Assembly (NCBI GenBank): GCA_905221605.1
Contig: CAJNDS010002368.1
Location: forward strand, 1,149,011 to 1,213,010
Direction of reading: 5' to 3'
Source: Symbiodinium natans
Lineage: Eukaryota > Sar > Dinophyceae > Suessiales > Symbiodiniaceae
DNA: 64,000 bases
Part shown: positions 63,030 to 64,000 of the stretch, piece by piece
Layout of the letters: each line of letters starts with the position of its first letter
Position numbering within the stretch: position 1 is the first letter of the stretch
Notes under the pieces: generated by a model
Databases searched by the model: none
The model's input: only the letters and a program-made list of their open reading frames with translations
Told to the model about the DNA's origin: nothing
Position numbers and translations under genes: made by a program

Positions 63030-63335
63030 CACGCGCGCAAAAACTTTCTCTCTCCAGCTTGTCCTGTGAATTCTAAGCAAGGCATGTTTTTTCAGGAGTG
63101 CAAAACGCTCCCTTTTTCAAGCTCATACTGTGAGTTCTAGGCAAGGCACGTTTTTGCACGACTGTAAACAACTATCTTTTGCTCTGTTTGTCAAGCTTAT
63201 CCTGTGAATTCTAAGCAAGGCATGTTTTGGCACGAGTGCAAAAACTTTTTTTCTCTCTCTCTCTTTCTATCTCTCTCTCTCCCAAGCTTATCCTGTGAAT
63301 GAAAAGCAAGGCACGTATTTGCACGAATGCAGAAA

Positions 63336-63368
<33 letters not shown>

Positions 63369-63590
63369 TCTCTCAAGCTGATCCTGTGAATTTTAAGCAA
63401 GACACGCTTTTGCACGAGTGCAAAAACACTCCTTCTCTCAAGCGTGTCATATGAATTCTAAACAATTTTTGCACGAGTGCAAAAACTGTCTCTTTCTCTC
63501 AAGCTTATCCTGTAAATTCTATGCAAGACACGTTTTTGCATGAGTGCAAAACAAATTTCTCTCTCAAGCTTCTCCTGTGAAAAGAGGAAA
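63030..63590. repeat. ~60-95 bp repeat (CAAGCTTATCCTGTGAATTC) with CT tracts
   Basis: About eight units starting near 63056, 63118, 63193, 63283, 63376, 63438, 63501 and 63567: AAGCTTATCCTGTGAATTCT, AAGCAAGGCACG, TTTTTGCACGAGTGCAAAAAC. Units contain the inverted repeat TTTGCACGAGTGCAAA and variable CTCTCT runs. Confidence 0.88.
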
Positions 63591-63622
<32 letters not shown>

Positions 63623-64000
63623 AATTTACATGTTCTTCCTACCTCTTCTCTCCCCCCTGACCCTGTCTCGCTTTCTCTCTATCTCCTCACTTTCTTTTAA
63701 AGTGGTACGGGAAGGCGGAATGAGATGAAGGCAGCGTCCCCTGGAGGCACCTGCGCCGAACAAAAAACCGAGCATCAGCTTCCCAGAGATTTGCAGAAGG
63801 AGAGAGGGAATGAGACAACGCAAGGCATGGAGAGAAGCATAGACCGTGGGAGAGAGAAGGCCTCTTGGCCTTCCCCTGATCTGTTTCTCTGTCTGGACAA
63901 GAACATAGGAGAGCAGGGGAGTTTACACCTTTTTCCCACGATGCTCCTCACCCTTCTCTCTTCCCCACCCCTTCTCTCTCTTTTTCCGCGGGCTTGAGGG
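63590..64000. repeat. GA/CT-rich DNA to window edge
   Basis: (GA)n at 63592-63615, then CT-rich and mixed DNA. No gene was recognised. Confidence 0.6.

Overview
The window reads as nuclear DNA of a dinoflagellate, most likely of the Symbiodiniaceae/Suessiales type. The evidence is: Arabidopsis-type telomere heptamers (TTTAGGG) scattered through the interior; genes broken into very short exons whose joins make protein sense only with GC-AG, GA-AG or GT-AG introns; a Ty1/copia element and an APE-RT-RNase H LINE; protein families common in these algae (PPR, ankyrin, single-domain voltage-gated channels with an EF-hand tail); and all host-like exons on one strand. There is no bacterial-style operon, Shine-Dalgarno site, tRNA or rRNA gene that I can support.

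Layout. 1-5.56 kb: a copia retrotransposon cut by the left window edge, with an unusual HxD...H...R (2-oxoglutarate/Fe(II) oxygenase-like) domain between integrase and reverse transcriptase, and frame breaks in RT/RNase H. 5.57-8.7 kb: telomere-like and other tandem repeats. 8.8-10.35 kb (minus): ankyrin-repeat gene. 13.98-17.56 kb (minus): catechol-O-methyltransferase-like gene whose intron seems to hold a 1.05-kb TTTAGGG-like block bounded by a perfect 19-bp inverted repeat. 18.76-19.90 kb (minus): PPR protein in one uninterrupted frame. 21.3-21.85 kb (minus): coiled-coil exons. 23.5-28.58 kb (minus): a six-TM voltage-gated ion channel with S2-S6, pore, helical tail, EF-hand and stop codon readable exon by exon.

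29.5-40.8 kb: minisatellites and microsatellites around unrecognised minus-strand exons (33.4-35.0, 36.2-38.3 kb). 41.0-45.9 kb (minus): a nearly intact LINE with a 5' monomer array. 45.9-49.06 kb: telomere-variant arrays and two helical minus-strand exons. 49.06-52.91 kb: a palindrome with arms of about 1.85 kb. 53.57-57.6 kb (minus): a coiled-coil gene whose exon pair is repeated in tandem with a 1,081-bp period, ending in a Pro/Lys/Ala-rich tail. 57.7-64.0 kb: hairpin-forming repeats, AT-rich DNA, a 1.66-kb 9-bp satellite, a minisatellite of roughly 55-62 bp and CT-rich repeats.

The host genes do not form an evident pathway. What they share is orientation: ankyrin, methyltransferase, PPR, coiled-coil, channel and the repeated coiled-coil gene all lie on the minus strand, as expected of the long unidirectional gene clusters of dinoflagellates. 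Exon ends below were worked out by eye from reading frame, AG acceptors and family resemblance; they are approximate unless a base is given.
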